64,000 bases of DNA, from contig NZ_CP024091.1 of assembly GCF_002736205.1 (NCBI RefSeq), forward strand, positions 4,957,555 through 5,021,554, in the 5' to 3' direction. The position numbers and the translations under genes are program-made. Below are positions 50,227 through 59,162 of the stretch, piece after piece. The stretch is from Pedobacter ginsengisoli (GTDB lineage: Bacteria > Bacteroidota > Bacteroidia > Sphingobacteriales > Sphingobacteriaceae). How positions within the stretch are numbered: position 1 is the stretch's first letter; each line of letters opens with the position of its first letter. The notes under the pieces are model-generated. The model saw only the letters and a list, made by a program, of their open reading frames with translations, was not told the DNA's origin and did not search any database.

Positions 50227-50991
50227 TTAAATTATAGATATTTTTATTCCCATACTCTCAAGATGTTTTACTGTATGTTCGGAAATACCGCTGTCGGTAA
50301 TGATATGGTCTACTTCTTCGATACCGCATATTCTGCCGAAACCACGTTTGCCAAATTTAGTTGAATCGGCCAGGACAATTATTTTTTGAGATGAATCTAT
50401 CATTTGTCGGTTTAGGTGGGCTTCAAAGGCATTTGTTGTGGTGAGGCCAAATTCAAGGTCTATTCCATCTACCCCTAAAAATAGTTTGCTGCAAAATACA
50501 TTTCCCAATACATTGTCTGAATAGGGGCCGGTAACAGATGATGAGCTTTTTCTTAGCAATCCGCCTAGCTGAATTACTTCTATGTTAGAATGGTGTACAA
50601 GTTCAAGGGCAACATTTAATGCCGATGTAATTACTGTTAAAGCTCCTTTTGGCTTAATACATCTTGCCAGTGCCAGAACAGTAGTTCCGGATGCTATAAT
50701 GATAGAATCATTGTCTTCTATCAGTTCTGCAGCAAGGGTTCCAATTCTTACTTTTTCTGCAGATTGAAGGTGTTCTTTTTCATTAACAGGCTTGTCTACT
50801 GTGTACGGATTGTTTAAAGTTGCCCCTCCATGTGTTCTAAACAGCAGGTTTTTATCTTCGAGGAGTTTCAGATCCTTCCGTATTGTAACAGATGAAACGT
50901 CGAGTTCTTTGCACAGGCTTTGAACATCGAGCGATCCGTTAACCTGAATCTTATTTAAAATATATTGGTGTCTTTCCGCAATGTTAATCAT
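50227..50991 (-). CDS. DeoR-family transcriptional regulator, GlpR-like
   Basis: 254 residues from ATG 50991; a 15-residue upstream extension has no family support. N-terminal DeoR helix-turn-helix (about 4-58): RHQYILNKIQVNGSLDVQSL, ELDVSSVTIRKDLKLLEDK, FRTHGGA. The C-terminal sensor domain (about 75-250, RIGTLAAELIEDNDSIIIASGTT, VITSALNVALEL, KIIVLADSTKFGKRGFG) binds phosphorylated ligands in this family. GlpR of enterobacteria responds to glycerol 3-phosphate. Here the gene diverges from glpD. The shared motif AAACGAAATG upstream of glpD and susC is a candidate operator. Confidence 0.9.
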   Translation of the reverse strand: MINIAERHQYILNKIQVNGSLDVQSLCKELDVSSVTIRKDLKLLEDKNLLFRTHGGATLNNPYTVDKPVNEKEHLQSAEKVRIGTLAAELIEDNDSIIIASGTTVLALARCIKPKGALTVITSALNVALELVHHSNIEVIQLGGLLRKSSSSVTGPYSDNVLGNVFCSKLFLGVDGIDLEFGLTTTNAFEAHLNRQMIDSSQKIIVLADSTKFGKRGFGRICGIEEVDHIITDSGISEHTVKHLESMGIKISII

Positions 50992-51117
50992 TAGAGCTAA
51001 AATATTAAGATCTATTAATATAATGATATTTTTCAACTGTAAAGTTAGCGAAGCAATAAGAATTGTTGTTTAAATTTTTTAATGATTTTGTTTTTATTAT
51101 ATAATAATTATGTTTAG

Positions 51118-51151
51118 TTTCGTTTTATTGCTTTTATTGTTGTAAACGAAA
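51118..51151. promoter_or_regulatory. Candidate operator in the deoR-type/glpD intergenic region
   Basis: TTTCGTTT (51118-51125) and AAACGAAA (51144-51151) form an 8-bp inverted repeat, centres 26 bases apart, between the divergent regulator and glpD genes. A third AAACGAAA overlaps the glpD start. TTTCGTTT-type elements are known targets of several DeoR-family proteins (for example AgaR). Assignment to this regulator is inferred. Confidence 0.6.
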
Positions 51152-51185
51152 GTTTATGAAATAATAATGGCTTAAAATGGTAAAT

Positions 51186-51195
51186 AAACGAAATG
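51186..51195 (+). promoter_or_regulatory. AAACGAAATG element overlapping the glpD start codon
   Basis: The 10-mer AAACGAAATG includes the glpD ATG (51193-51195). The identical 10-mer occurs twice before susC at 52832-52851. A repressor bound here would block glpD transcription or initiation. Confidence 0.55.
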
Positions 51196-52755
51196 ATATT
51201 TAATAGAACAGCATTTATTGAACGGATTGATAAGAAAAGTGATTGGGATGTTATAATTATAGGTGGAGGCGCAACGGGATTAGGTACAGCTGTGGATGCT
51301 GCATCCCGAGGGTATAGCACTCTGCTTTTGGAACAGTCTGATTTTGCAAAGGGGACTTCGAGCAGAAGTACGAAGCTTGTTCATGGAGGAGTAAGGTACT
51401 TGGCTCAGGGTGATATTGCTCTGGTTTATGAGGCTTTGCATGAGCGTGGATTGTTGCTTAAAAACGCAGCGCATTTGGTGAAGGATCAGGATTTTATTAT
51501 ACCGTGCTATTCGTGGTTTTCCAAATACAAGTATTTAATAGGGCTAAAATTTTATGATTTACTGGCTGGGAAAAGTGGGTTTAAAAAATCGTCTTTTTTA
51601 TCTGTTGATAAGGTTTTACAAGCAATTCCAGGTTTAAAACGTGATGGATTGATTGGTGGGATTAGTTATAGCGATGGTCAATTTGATGATGCGAGGTTAG
51701 CATTAAACTTAGCTCAGACTACTGCAGAGTATGGTGGTGTAACGCTTAATTATATGAAGGTGACCGGCCTTAATAAAGAAGGAGGACAGGTTAATGGTGT
51801 TTCGTTTACTGATCTGGAGAGCGGGAAATTGTATTCGTTAAAAGCGAAGGTGGTTGTGAATGCTACAGGCGTATTTGTGGATGAGATTTTAAAGATGGAT
51901 TTGCCTTCTGGCAAGCAAATAGTGCGGCCAAGTCAAGGTGCGCATGTGGTACTTGATAAGTCGTTTTTACAAGGTAATAGTGCCTTAATGATTCCAAAAA
52001 CGTCCGATGGGCGAGTTCTGTTTGCTGTTCCATGGCATGGAAAAGTACTTGTGGGCACAACAGATACTCCACTAGATGAGCACAGTTTGGAGCCAAAACC
52101 ATTGGATGAGGAGATTGATTTTATATTAAGTACGGCAGGTAAATATTTAACTAAAGTACCATCGCGATCTGATGTGCTGGCAACATTCGCCGGTCTACGC
52201 CCGTTAGCCGCGCCCGGTAAAGATACCAATAGCACTAAAGAGATTTCAAGAAGTCATAAGCTGTTAACCAGCAAGTCAGGACTCATTACCATAACCGGTG
52301 GTAAATGGACTACTTATCGCAGAATGGCTATGGATGTGGTGGACAAGGCTATTGAACTTGGTAAGTTGCCTGCTGCCAGTTGTATTACTGAAAACGTTAA
52401 GATTCATGGATATACTCCAGGGATAGATGAAAGCCCGCTGGGGATTTATGGTGCAGATGCACAAGGAATAAGAAGGTTGATGGTTGAGGAGCCTGAATTG
52501 AATGCTTCTGTATACCCGGGCTATGATTATTTAAAGGCAGAGGTGGTTTGGATGGTAAGGAATGAGATGGCCCGCTCCATAGAAGATGTGCTTTCTCGTA
52601 GAATGCGATTGTTGTTTCTTGACGCAAAAGGAGCTTTATTGCTTGCTCCGGAGGTAGCGAGTATGATGGCTGATGAATTGGAGAAGGATGCTAAATGGGT
52701 AGAAAGCCAGATTGAAGAATTCAAAAACCTGGTGAAACAATATTTATTGAGCTAG
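51193..52755 (+). CDS. glpD: Aerobic glycerol-3-phosphate dehydrogenase
   Basis: 520 residues. N-terminal FAD-binding: DVIIIGGGATGLGTAVDAAS (about 20-39), followed by SDFAKGTSSRSTKLVHGGVRYL, the GlpD signature. Further blocks are GGISYSDGQFDDARLALNLAQ, GKVLVGTTDTP, FAGLRPLAAPG and TITGGKWTTYRRMA. The C-terminal DAO_C domain is complete. It oxidises glycerol 3-phosphate to dihydroxyacetone phosphate at the inner membrane and passes electrons to quinone. It is divergent from the GlpR-like regulator and directly upstream of susC. glpK and glpF are not in the window, so glycerol phosphate itself may be the main input (inference). Confidence 0.97.
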   Translation: MIFNRTAFIERIDKKSDWDVIIIGGGATGLGTAVDAASRGYSTLLLEQSDFAKGTSSRSTKLVHGGVRYLAQGDIALVYEALHERGLLLKNAAHLVKDQDFIIPCYSWFSKYKYLIGLKFYDLLAGKSGFKKSSFLSVDKVLQAIPGLKRDGLIGGISYSDGQFDDARLALNLAQTTAEYGGVTLNYMKVTGLNKEGGQVNGVSFTDLESGKLYSLKAKVVVNATGVFVDEILKMDLPSGKQIVRPSQGAHVVLDKSFLQGNSALMIPKTSDGRVLFAVPWHGKVLVGTTDTPLDEHSLEPKPLDEEIDFILSTAGKYLTKVPSRSDVLATFAGLRPLAAPGKDTNSTKEISRSHKLLTSKSGLITITGGKWTTYRRMAMDVVDKAIELGKLPAASCITENVKIHGYTPGIDESPLGIYGADAQGIRRLMVEEPELNASVYPGYDYLKAEVVWMVRNEMARSIEDVLSRRMRLLFLDAKGALLLAPEVASMMADELEKDAKWVESQIEEFKNLVKQYLLS

Positions 52756-52781
52756 TGTGATGGGCGTGAACTTAATATAGT

Positions 52782-52793
52782 GTTAATATTAAC
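52782..52793. promoter_or_regulatory. Perfect palindrome in the susC promoter region
   Basis: GTTAATATTAAC is a perfect 12-bp palindrome placed where the -33 region of the susC promoter would be. It could be a second regulatory site. Confidence 0.4.
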
Positions 52794-52809
52794 TTAAAAC
52801 TACAACTGG

Positions 52810-52851
52810 CATCTTTGCAGCAAAAAGAAAAAAACGAAATGAAACGAAATG
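52810..52851 (+). promoter_or_regulatory. susC promoter with tandem AAACGAAATG operator
   Basis: CATCTTTG (52810-52817) differs from TAnnTTTG only at the first base. It is followed by two head-to-tail copies of AAACGAAATG at 52832-52841 and 52842-52851. The copies fall about 10-30 bases after the expected transcription start, a typical repressor position. The leader to ATG 52892 is about 70 bases. Confidence 0.6.
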
Positions 52852-52891
52852 TTGCAAAAAAAGAAAAGAAAACCAAATAACAAACCCAAGT

Positions 52892-55800
52892 ATGATGAAT
52901 AAAACTTTTACAAATCAAATGCGATTACGAAAAGTTTCAAAGTGTGTGCTTTTTGCATTCTTTGTTACTTTTATGAATCCGCTTCAAATGCTTGCAGCTG
53001 CGCCTATTGCAGTTTCGGGCAAAATGTCTCAGCAGGAGACTATCACAGTTAAAGGAAAGGTAAAGGATGCTGCCGATGGCCAGTTGATGCCAGGGGTAAC
53101 AATAACTGATAATCAAAAGAAAGTTCTGGGTGTTACGAATGGAGAAGGAGCTTTTACTATAACGGTTAATAAAGGTACTGAAGTGTCTTTTAATATGCTT
53201 GGGTATGTTGCTGCTAAAATGATTTTCTCTGAAAATCAGTCAAATGTAGAGGTTAAATTGGCTTCTTCAAGCAGTGAACTTAATGAAGTTGTTGTTACCG
53301 CATTGGGTATAAAACGTGAGGCTAATTCTTTAGGTTTTGGAGCCACAAAAATTGGAGGTAAGGAAATTTCAGATGCTCCTTCTAATAACTGGTCTGACGC
53401 TTTGAAAGGAAAAGTTCCGGGTTTAACGCTTACACAAACTGGTTCCGGGCCTATAAATAGCACCAGAATAAATTTGAGAGGGGATAGATCTTTAAGTGGA
53501 AATAATGAGGCATTAATAGTTGTAGACGGAGTTCCGTTAATAACCCGAGCTGCAAGTTCCGGTGTTAATGATGCTTACGGAGCAGGTTCATCTGGTGCGG
53601 ATAAAGATATTCCGGTAGATTTTGGAAATGGAATTTCGGATATAAATCCTGACGACATAGAATCTATAACTGTATTAAAAGGAGCTGCTGCTGCGGCACT
53701 TTACGGAAGTAGGGCTCAAAATGGCGCTTTTATTATCACTACAAAATCAGGAAGCAAAAGAGACAAGGGAATTGGTGTTACTGTTAACTCAAACAGTAGT
53801 TTTAACGATGTGTTGCGCTGGCCAGATTATCAATATGAGTATGGGCAAGGTAACTTGAACAAGAATAAGGCAGGAGAGCTTTATTATTCTTATTCAGCTT
53901 CGGCGGATGGACCAAACACGGGATCGACATCAAGTGCGTGGGGGCCTAAATTTGATGGCCAAAGTTATTTTCAATATGATCCGAATGTAGAAGGACAAGG
54001 TGCTACAAGAACTCCGTGGGTTCCTTATAAGGATAATATTAAAGGATTTTGGAGGACAGGATATACATTGCAAAATAGCGTGGCACTAGATGGTGGTACG
54101 GATGTGTTTACCGCAAGGGCATCAATTACACATACTAAGAATGAGTGGATAATGCCTAATACGGGTTTTGAAAGAATTGTCGGGTCATTAAATACGAGTT
54201 TGCAACTTTCAAAGAAGCTTAAGCTGAATGGTAAATTTAACTATACAAATAAAACCAGTGATAATTTGCCTGGTACAGGATATAATGGGCAGTCTATTGC
54301 TTACTTTATGATTTTTCAAAATCCAAACGTTGACCTCAATTGGTATGCTCCAAGATGGAAAAAAGGTCAGGAGCAATTGAAACAGATTCACCCATATAGT
54401 TCTTTTATTGAGAATCCTTTTCTGATTGCCAATGAGATGACAAACAGTTTGAATAGCACTAATCTTGATGGGAATTTACAGGGAGTTTATACTTTTAATG
54501 ACAGGTGGGAATTAATGTTTAGATCGGGCATTAACATGCGTGTAGATGCAAGAGAACAGCGCCGGACTTTTGATACAGCTAATTTCCCGCTAGGGTACTA
54601 TAAGCAGCAAGATGTTAATTTCATGGAGTCCAATACGGATGCATTGTTAAGTTATAACAATGAGATTTTGCCAAAATTAGAGTTTCGGGCCTCTATTGGA
54701 GGAAATTTGATGAACAGGGACGAGAAACAAATTAATTCAATTGCAAGAGGGTTACTGCTTCCAGGTGTGTACAAACTTTCAAATGCTTTAACTTCAGCAG
54801 TTGCGGAAAATGGTATATATAAGAGAAAAACGCATAGTGTTTTTGGATTAATGAACTTCTCGTGGGATAAAAAGATTTATCTGGATATTACAGGCCGCAA
54901 TGACTGGTCTTCTACTTTGCCTGAAAATAATAATTCTTATTTCTACCCTTCAGTAAGTTCAAGTTATATTCTGAGTGAGATTTTTAAATTGCCAGAAGTG
55001 ATTTCATTTGCAAAACTTAGGCTTTCATGGGCTCAGATAGGATCTGATACTGAACCATACAGAACTATTAAATATTACGGAGTTTCGGCATTCCCTGGTT
55101 CTTCGGAAGCTCCGAGCACTTTGCAAAATGCAGATCTTAAACCTGAAATGTCAAGATCATGGGAAACTGGAGCTAACATATCTTTATTTAAGAACCGTAT
55201 AAATGCCGATGTGAACTTGTATTTAACAAATACTACAAATCAGGTATTATCTGTTCCTTTAGATATAACTACCGGATTTAGCAGTGCCTTTATAAATGGT
55301 GGAAAAATTAGGAATAAAGGTATTGAAGTAATGCTGAGTGGAAAGCCTGTTGCCACAACGGATTTTACGTGGACATCAACAGTTACCTGGGCAAAGAATA
55401 AGAATACAATTCTGGAATTAAGTAAAGATGTACTTGCTTCGCAACAGGTTATTGCACAGAGTGGTGCTGGTGCAGCGTCGATAATTGCCACAGTTGGAGG
55501 TTCTACAGGTGATTTGTGGGGTTATGGATTGGTAAGAAACGATAAAGGCCAGGTTATTTTTGATAAAGCTACAGGCCTTGCAACCCGCCCTAGCGATATA
55601 CAAAAAATTGGGAATGCTTATGCAGACTGGAGAGGTGGATTTCAGAATGAATTCAGATATAAAGATTTTACACTTAGCGTGCTAATTGATGGACAATATG
55701 GAGGGATAGTTTATTCGCAAACGCATCATAAAATGACAGAGCAAGGTAAATTAAAACATACTTTGGTGGGTCGTGAAGAAGGTGGGGTTATAGGTGATGG

Positions 55801-56158
55801 TGTTGTACAAAATGCTGATGGAACTTTTTCTCCGAATACTACAAGAGTACCGGTTAACACATGGTATGCTGATTATTATCGTCGCGCAAATTTGGAAACC
55901 AATAGCTTTGATGCATCATTTTTAAAGTTAAGGGAGGCTCGTATTGAATATCGCTTGCCTAAATCAGTGATAAATAGATTAAAGGTATCGGGAATTACGG
56001 TGGCACTTTACGGAAGAGACCTTGCGATGATTTCGAAGTTCCCTGCTTTTGATCCTGAAACGGCTGCGTTGAACGGATCAACCATTATGCCGGGTGTGGA
56101 AATGGGCCAATTGCCAAGTACAAGGACCTTTGGATTAAATCTTCGCCTGCAACTGTAA
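52892..56158 (+). CDS. SusC/RagA-type TonB-dependent outer-membrane transporter
   Basis: 1088 residues. A long signal sequence (to about residue 37, ending M-L-A-A-A) precedes a carboxypeptidase-regulatory-like beta-sandwich (about 48-130, ITVKGKVKDAADGQLMPGVT). A TonB-box region with ELNEVVVTALGIKREANSLGF and a plug domain (about 130-280, NEALIVVDGVPLI, ITVLKGAAAAALYGSRAQNG, the SusC signature) follow. The 22-strand barrel continues to the end (STRTFGLNLRLQL). There is no STN domain, so it is not an anti-sigma-coupled type. It imports a substrate captured by the SusD partner encoded 53 bases downstream. The neighbours suggest a glycerophosphate-type substrate rather than a polysaccharide. 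Confidence 0.97.
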   Translation: MMNKTFTNQMRLRKVSKCVLFAFFVTFMNPLQMLAAAPIAVSGKMSQQETITVKGKVKDAADGQLMPGVTITDNQKKVLGVTNGEGAFTITVNKGTEVSFNMLGYVAAKMIFSENQSNVEVKLASSSSELNEVVVTALGIKREANSLGFGATKIGGKEISDAPSNNWSDALKGKVPGLTLTQTGSGPINSTRINLRGDRSLSGNNEALIVVDGVPLITRAASSGVNDAYGAGSSGADKDIPVDFGNGISDINPDDIESITVLKGAAAAALYGSRAQNGAFIITTKSGSKRDKGIGVTVNSNSSFNDVLRWPDYQYEYGQGNLNKNKAGELYYSYSASADGPNTGSTSSAWGPKFDGQSYFQYDPNVEGQGATRTPWVPYKDNIKGFWRTGYTLQNSVALDGGTDVFTARASITHTKNEWIMPNTGFERIVGSLNTSLQLSKKLKLNGKFNYTNKTSDNLPGTGYNGQSIAYFMIFQNPNVDLNWYAPRWKKGQEQLKQIHPYSSFIENPFLIANEMTNSLNSTNLDGNLQGVYTFNDRWELMFRSGINMRVDAREQRRTFDTANFPLGYYKQQDVNFMESNTDALLSYNNEILPKLEFRASIGGNLMNRDEKQINSIARGLLLPGVYKLSNALTSAVAENGIYKRKTHSVFGLMNFSWDKKIYLDITGRNDWSSTLPENNNSYFYPSVSSSYILSEIFKLPEVISFAKLRLSWAQIGSDTEPYRTIKYYGVSAFPGSSEAPSTLQNADLKPEMSRSWETGANISLFKNRINADVNLYLTNTTNQVLSVPLDITTGFSSAFINGGKIRNKGIEVMLSGKPVATTDFTWTSTVTWAKNKNTILELSKDVLASQQVIAQSGAGAASIIATVGGSTGDLWGYGLVRNDKGQVIFDKATGLATRPSDIQKIGNAYADWRGGFQNEFRYKDFTLSVLIDGQYGGIVYSQTHHKMTEQGKLKHTLVGREEGGVIGDGVVQNADGTFSPNTTRVPVNTWYADYYRRANLETNSFDASFLKLREARIEYRLPKSVINRLKVSGITVALYGRDLAMISKFPAFDPETAALNGSTIMPGVEMGQLPSTRTFGLNLRLQL

Positions 56159-56211
56159 TTGGTTTCAGATAAAATATTGATAATAAGGCTTTGGCCAAAA
56201 AAGAAATAAAG

Positions 56212-57669
56212 ATGAAAAAAAAGATAATCGCCATTTTTACCTTAGTTAGTCTGATGGCAGCCTCTTCATGTACTAAAAACTTTGAAGAACTAAATGTTGA
56301 TCCTAACCGAATAGATAAAGTAACGCCGGGAAGTTTAATTACTCCAACCATTTATGGAATGAGTACTTATTTTACAGTTAGGAGTTATGATTTTACCTGG
56401 CAACTGATGCAGGTAGGAATCCCGAATCCAAGCGTTGCTCTTGGAATACACCGTTATGACGTTCAGGAAGGTGCCGGAAACGGAACCTGGAACAATTGTT
56501 ACAAATATTTACGGAATGTTAGAGAGATGGAGGCTGCATCAGTAACATATAATCAGCCGGCTTATAAAGCTGTGGCCATTACCTTGCGTGCTTACATTAC
56601 AGGGATTTTGACCGATAGTTTTGGTGATATTCCGTTTTCGGAAGCATTGCAGGCAGAAGATAAGATCACACAACCTAAGTTTGACACTCAGGAAGAAATT
56701 TATACTTCTTTAATAAAACAATTAGAGGAGGCAAATACCATTTATAGTGGAACTGAGGTGATGTCAGGAAATGATCTCTTGTATAATAACGTAAAAGCCA
56801 ACTGGCGTAAGTTTAATAACTCACTTTTGATGCGCATGATCTTGCGTCTTTCAAAAAAAGCTGAGTTTAAGAGTTATGAGAAATTGGCGGCAATAATTGC
56901 TGATCCTGTTAAATACCCCGTATTTACTAGCAATACTGAGGCAGCAATTGTAAAAGTTAACGGTGTAGCACCTTATGATTATGCATGGGGCCGCCGTCAG
57001 GACTATGTTAACTTTACCGCTATGGGCTCATTCTTTGTTGATATGTTGAATGACCTGGAAGATCCAAGAAGAGCTTTATTTATGACAAAGGCTTCAAGAA
57101 TTGTAAACGATAAATCAGAAAGTATAGGATATAAGGGATTTACTGCAGGTCACTCTGGTGATATTACTCAATTTGATTTTAATCCAAGTACTCCAAATGG
57201 CGATTTGATGTATCCAAGTGCTGTAGGGACATTTATTAATGAAATTATAATGAGTTATGCTGAGGTAGAATTTATTAAAGCTGAGGTTGCATTGAAAACC
57301 GGTGATTTGGCTGCGGCAAAAGTTGCGTATGAAAAGGGAGTTACGGCCGCAGTAACCCAATGGCCAAATGGTGTAATGCCTGCAAATTATTTTGTAAACC
57401 AAAAGGCTGCTTTTAATGGGACATTTGAGCAGATTATGAACCAAAAATATCTAGCCTTATTCTTTTGTGATTATCAGCAATGGTTTGAATATCGCAGAAC
57501 CGGCTTCCCTGTTTTGCCTAAAACGGAATTTATGCTTCATAATGGAGAAATGCCAACCCGTTTTATGTACCATAATGATGTACGCAGATTTAATCCTGCT
57601 AATTATAAAATCGCAGCTGATCGTATTGGAGGCGATAATGTGATGACCAAAGTATGGTGGGAAAAGTAA
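56212..57669 (+). CDS. SusD/RagB-type substrate-binding lipoprotein (SusD-like_2 group)
   Basis: 485 residues from ATG 56212; an upstream TTG start adds seven residues and is unlikely. The signal ends A-A-S-S-C (lipidated Cys about 20). The mature protein begins TKNFEELNVDPNRIDKVTPG, typical of the SusD-like_2 group (PF12771-type). TPR-like helices follow: YLRNVREMEAASV, AITLRAYITGILTDSFGDIPFSEAL, EEIYTSLIKQLEEA, FNNSLLMRMILRLSKKA. The C-terminal part contains FINEIIMSYAEVEFIKAEVAL and QKYLALFFCDYQQWFEYRRTG. It forms the lid of the SusC pore. A terminator-like hairpin follows before the phosphoesterase gene. Confidence 0.95.
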   Translation: MKKKIIAIFTLVSLMAASSCTKNFEELNVDPNRIDKVTPGSLITPTIYGMSTYFTVRSYDFTWQLMQVGIPNPSVALGIHRYDVQEGAGNGTWNNCYKYLRNVREMEAASVTYNQPAYKAVAITLRAYITGILTDSFGDIPFSEALQAEDKITQPKFDTQEEIYTSLIKQLEEANTIYSGTEVMSGNDLLYNNVKANWRKFNNSLLMRMILRLSKKAEFKSYEKLAAIIADPVKYPVFTSNTEAAIVKVNGVAPYDYAWGRRQDYVNFTAMGSFFVDMLNDLEDPRRALFMTKASRIVNDKSESIGYKGFTAGHSGDITQFDFNPSTPNGDLMYPSAVGTFINEIIMSYAEVEFIKAEVALKTGDLAAAKVAYEKGVTAAVTQWPNGVMPANYFVNQKAAFNGTFEQIMNQKYLALFFCDYQQWFEYRRTGFPVLPKTEFMLHNGEMPTRFMYHNDVRRFNPANYKIAADRIGGDNVMTKVWWEK

Positions 57670-57683
57670 TTTGACCAAGAAAG

Positions 57684-57706
57684 GCTTGCAGTTAGTTTCT
57701 GCAAGC
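57684..57706 (+). terminator. Terminator or attenuator after susD
   Basis: GCTTGCAG (57684-57691) pairs with CTGCAAGC (57699-57706) around a seven-base loop, followed by seven T residues. It lies inside the cluster, 22 bases before the phosphoesterase start. Partial termination would keep SusCD levels above the enzyme levels. Confidence 0.75.
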
Positions 57707-57727
57707 TTTTTTTAGATTTAAATAAGA

Positions 57728-59140
57728 ATGAATAGAAGATCATTTATACAAAGTTTTGGCTTATTTACAGGGGCCGCATTTATTAGTTTACAAACCAAAG
57801 GTTATGGTAACCTGAAGAGAGGTGATACCATTAAAGGTAAGGTAATAGCAAACAGAAAAGGTGTGGCAGGGGTAGCTATTTCTGACGGATTCTCTGTAGT
57901 AATTACAAATTCAAAAGGCGAGTATATAATAAATCCACATCAAAATGCTATTCAAATATTTATGTCGACACCTTCAGGCTATGAATTTAAAACAACTCAT
58001 AATATAGCAGAACAGTATGAAATGCTTGGAAGTAGGAATCAATATGATTTTGAGCTGATACGTTTAAAAAAGAATGATGACAAGCATAATTTTATTGTAT
58101 GGGCTGACCCGCAGGTAAAGAACAAAAAGGATGTTCAGCAAATGATGGAGACAGCTGTTCCTGATGTTAAGAAGGAGATTGCAACTATGGGGTCTGATGC
58201 TTTGGTTCATGGTATTTGTGTGGGTGATATAGTTTGGGATAATCATGCGCTTTTTCCGGACTATAATGCCGCAGTAGCTCAGATGGGGATTCCATTTTTC
58301 CAGGCATTAGGGAATCATGATATGGACTACAGGCAAGGTGGAGATGATACTTCTGACAAGACCTTTAAAGAAGTATATGGGCCAACATATTATTCTTTTA
58401 ATCGCGGAAAGGCGCATTATGTGGTTCTTGATGATGTAAGATATCTGGGTAGTGAAAGACTATATGATGGCTATATAACTGAAAACCAGTTGGAGTGGTT
58501 GGCGAAGGATTTGCAGTATGTTGATAAGGGTAAACTGATCATAATTTGTCTTCATATACCTGTTCATAATGCAGTTAAAAATAATGAAGCACTTTATGCC
58601 ACTTTGGAAGGGTTTGAGAATGTACACATTATGTCGGGGCATACCCATTATAATACTAACGTAATCAAAAATGGAGTTTACGAGCATAATCACGGAACAG
58701 TGTGCGGTGCCTGGTGGACAGGGCCAATATGTGAGGATGGAACGCCAAGGGGCTACGGTGTTTATGAGGTAGATGGAACAAAAATGAAATGGTATTACAA
58801 ATCTACAGGATTGGATAGGACAAAACAGTTGAACATTTACGTAGATAAGCTAAGTGACCAACAAAGGCTTGTGGCAAATGTTTGGAATTGGGATCCGGAA
58901 TGGAAAGTAGAATATGCCATTGATGATAAGCCTATGGGGGCACTTGAACAATTAAAGGGGTATGACCCATTGGCTGTTGAATTATACAAAGGCGATGACC
59001 TGCCAATAGGAAGAACTTTTGCTGAGCCTAGAAAAACGGAACATTTGTTTATTGCTCATTTTAATGCCTCAATAAAAAAAGTTGAAGTGAATGTGACGGA
59101 TCGTTTTGGAAATAAGTATACAGCTGTTGCTGAATCATAA
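57728..59140 (+). CDS. Exported calcineurin-like metallophosphoesterase (three-domain)
   Basis: 470 residues. The N-terminus MNRRSFIQSFGLFTGAAF has a twin-arginine-type R-R-S-F motif and hydrophobic core, so export may be by Tat. A beta-sandwich N-terminal domain (about 32-115) precedes the metallophosphatase core (about 120-330): VWADPQ, CVGDIVWDNH, LGNHDMD, CLHIPVHN and SGHTHYN, the five metal-binding motifs. The first has Gln where many relatives have His. A C-terminal beta domain (about 340-470) completes the MetallophosN-Metallophos-MetallophosC order. It probably removes phosphate from a small phosphorylated substrate such as glycerol phosphate outside the cytoplasm; the substrate is inferred from context. 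Confidence 0.9.
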   Translation: MNRRSFIQSFGLFTGAAFISLQTKGYGNLKRGDTIKGKVIANRKGVAGVAISDGFSVVITNSKGEYIINPHQNAIQIFMSTPSGYEFKTTHNIAEQYEMLGSRNQYDFELIRLKKNDDKHNFIVWADPQVKNKKDVQQMMETAVPDVKKEIATMGSDALVHGICVGDIVWDNHALFPDYNAAVAQMGIPFFQALGNHDMDYRQGGDDTSDKTFKEVYGPTYYSFNRGKAHYVVLDDVRYLGSERLYDGYITENQLEWLAKDLQYVDKGKLIIICLHIPVHNAVKNNEALYATLEGFENVHIMSGHTHYNTNVIKNGVYEHNHGTVCGAWWTGPICEDGTPRGYGVYEVDGTKMKWYYKSTGLDRTKQLNIYVDKLSDQQRLVANVWNWDPEWKVEYAIDDKPMGALEQLKGYDPLAVELYKGDDLPIGRTFAEPRKTEHLFIAHFNASIKKVEVNVTDRFGNKYTAVAES

Positions 59141-59162
59141 AACGCATTAAACAATTATAAGA

